DNA of 5,339 bases, from assembly GCA_023254645.1 (NCBI GenBank), contig JALRLA010000186.1, positions 1 to 5,339 of the forward strand, given 5' to 3'. This DNA comes from Bacteroidia bacterium. GTDB lineage: Bacteria > Bacteroidota > Bacteroidia > NS11-12g > UBA955. The notes under the pieces were generated by a model, which had not been told where the DNA came from, made no database searches, and saw nothing but the letters and a program-made list of their open reading frames with translations. Numbering within the stretch: the stretch's first letter is position 1; every line of letters begins with the position of its first letter. The translations under genes were made by a program, and so were the position numbers. This document shows, piece after piece, positions 4,562 through 5,339 of this stretch.

Positions 4562-5339
4562 GCCAAGAGAAAAAAACCAGCAGCGGGTTTCCCGTAGACC
4601 GCATTTACAAGGCCGCCGGCTCACAGGAAGATGCTGGCAAATTCCCCTTTACCCGAGGAGTTCGCAGCGACATGTACCGTGGACGCCCTTGGACCATGCG
4701 CCAATACGCCGGTTTTTCGACCGCTGAAGAGAGCAACAAGCGCTACCACTTTCTATTGAATCAAGGAACGACAGGACTTTCGGTTGCCTTTGATTTGCCC
4801 ACCCAAATTGGGTACGACAGTGATCACCCCATGAGCGAGGGGGAAGTCGGAAAAGTCGGCGTGGCCATCGATTCACTGGAAGACATGGAACGCCTGTTCG
4901 ATGGCATACAGTTGGAAAACATTTCCACCAGCATGACCATCAACGCTTCGGCCTCTTCTCTTCTGGCCATGTATGTCGCCTTGGCAAAAAAGCAGGGAGC
5001 TGACCTGAGCCAATTGGCCGGGACCATTCAAAACGACTTATTAAAGGAATATGCAGCGCGGGGAACCTACATCTATCCGGTTCGCCCCAGCATGCGCATC
5101 ATCACCGATATTTTCGAATGGTGCAGCCAAGAATTGCCCAAATGGAACACCATATCCATTAGCGGTTACCACATTCGAGAAGCTGGAGCCACAGCGGCCC
5201 AAGAACTGGCCTTTACCCTTGCCAACGGCAAAGCCTATGTTCAAGCCGCTCTGGACAAGGGCTTGGATATCGACGTGTTTGGCAAACGCCTTTCTTTTTT
5301 CTTCAATGCCCACAACCATCTCCTGGAGGAGGTGGCCAA
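4558..5339 (+). CDS. Methylmalonyl-CoA mutase large subunit, N-terminal part (3' end outside window)
   Basis: The first 260 residues of a B12-dependent acyl-CoA mutase, from an ATG that overlaps the previous stop by four bases. The enzyme interconverts (R)-methylmalonyl-CoA and succinyl-CoA in propionate and branched-chain amino-acid metabolism. Strong signatures are [20 protein letters not shown] (29-48), [13 protein letters not shown] (48-60), [19 protein letters not shown] (73-91), [11 protein letters not shown] (155-165), [20 protein letters not shown] (194-213) and [11 protein letters not shown]. Tyr50, Arg168 and His205 sit at a constant offset of 39 from Tyr89, Arg207 and His244 of the Propionibacterium enzyme (from memory). 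A Tyr there favours methylmalonyl-CoA over isobutyryl-CoA (Phe) or 2-hydroxyisobutyryl-CoA (Ile) mutases. The short N-terminus and wording such as SMTINASAS resemble the archaeal-type large subunit (~520-560 residues) that pairs with a separate B12-binding subunit; that part is outside the window. Confidence 0.93.
   Translation, partial: MSQEKKTSSGFPVDRIYKAAGSQEDAGKFPFTRGVRSDMYRGRPWTMRQYAGFSTAEESNKRYHFLLNQGTTGLSVAFDLPTQIGYDSDHPMSEGEVGKVGVAIDSLEDMERLFDGIQLENISTSMTINASASSLLAMYVALAKKQGADLSQLAGTIQNDLLKEYAARGTYIYPVRPSMRIITDIFEWCSQELPKWNTISISGYHIREAGATAAQELAFTLANGKAYVQAALDKGLDIDVFGKRLSFFFNAHNHLLEEVA

Overview
The window looks like a piece of a Bacteroidota chromosome, probably Flavobacteriales-like. 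The evidence is fourfold. There are exact TAnnTTTG (-7 type) promoter boxes in front of the divergently transcribed genes. No Shine-Dalgarno sequence sits at a usable distance from any start. Several proteins have Bacteroidota-style sequences (GcvT with GYTGxGGFE, a small membrane protein of a Bacteroidota family, a signal peptide ending in A|Q). Genes are packed very tightly. The taxonomic call is inference from memory; no search was run.

Layout. 1-396 (+) is the 3' end of an EamA/DMT-type membrane transporter. Two bases later, 399-725 (+) encodes a small acidic helical protein of unknown function. Its stop codon overlaps, tail to tail, the stop of a His-rich secreted or outer-membrane beta-barrel protein at 722-1207 (-). 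A 54-bp divergent promoter region separates that gene from gcvT at 1262-2353 (+), the glycine cleavage T protein. Converging on gcvT, with only 6 bp between stops, is a minus-strand pair: an A-type Fe-S carrier (HesB/IscA/ErpA family, 3632-3976) followed 6 bp later by a MacB/FtsX-type ABC transporter permease (3625 down to 2360). The permease frame is interrupted by a single in-frame TGA at 2861-2863. A 72-bp divergent region separates the Fe-S carrier from a plus-strand pair: a single-pass membrane protein of unknown function (4049-4561), overlapping by ATGA the methylmalonyl-CoA mutase large-subunit gene that runs off the window at 5339.

Functionally this is mostly housekeeping metabolism: one-carbon/glycine catabolism, Fe-S assembly and B12-dependent propionate/methylmalonate metabolism, plus envelope proteins. 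I see no mobile element, CRISPR array, RNA gene or defence/toxin system. The points most worth checking are the in-frame stop in the permease, the four -7 boxes lying only 4-9 nt from start codons (suggesting leaderless or almost leaderless mRNAs), a 9-bp dyad in the divergent region beside the Fe-S carrier gene, and the tight coupling of the unknown membrane protein to the mutase.
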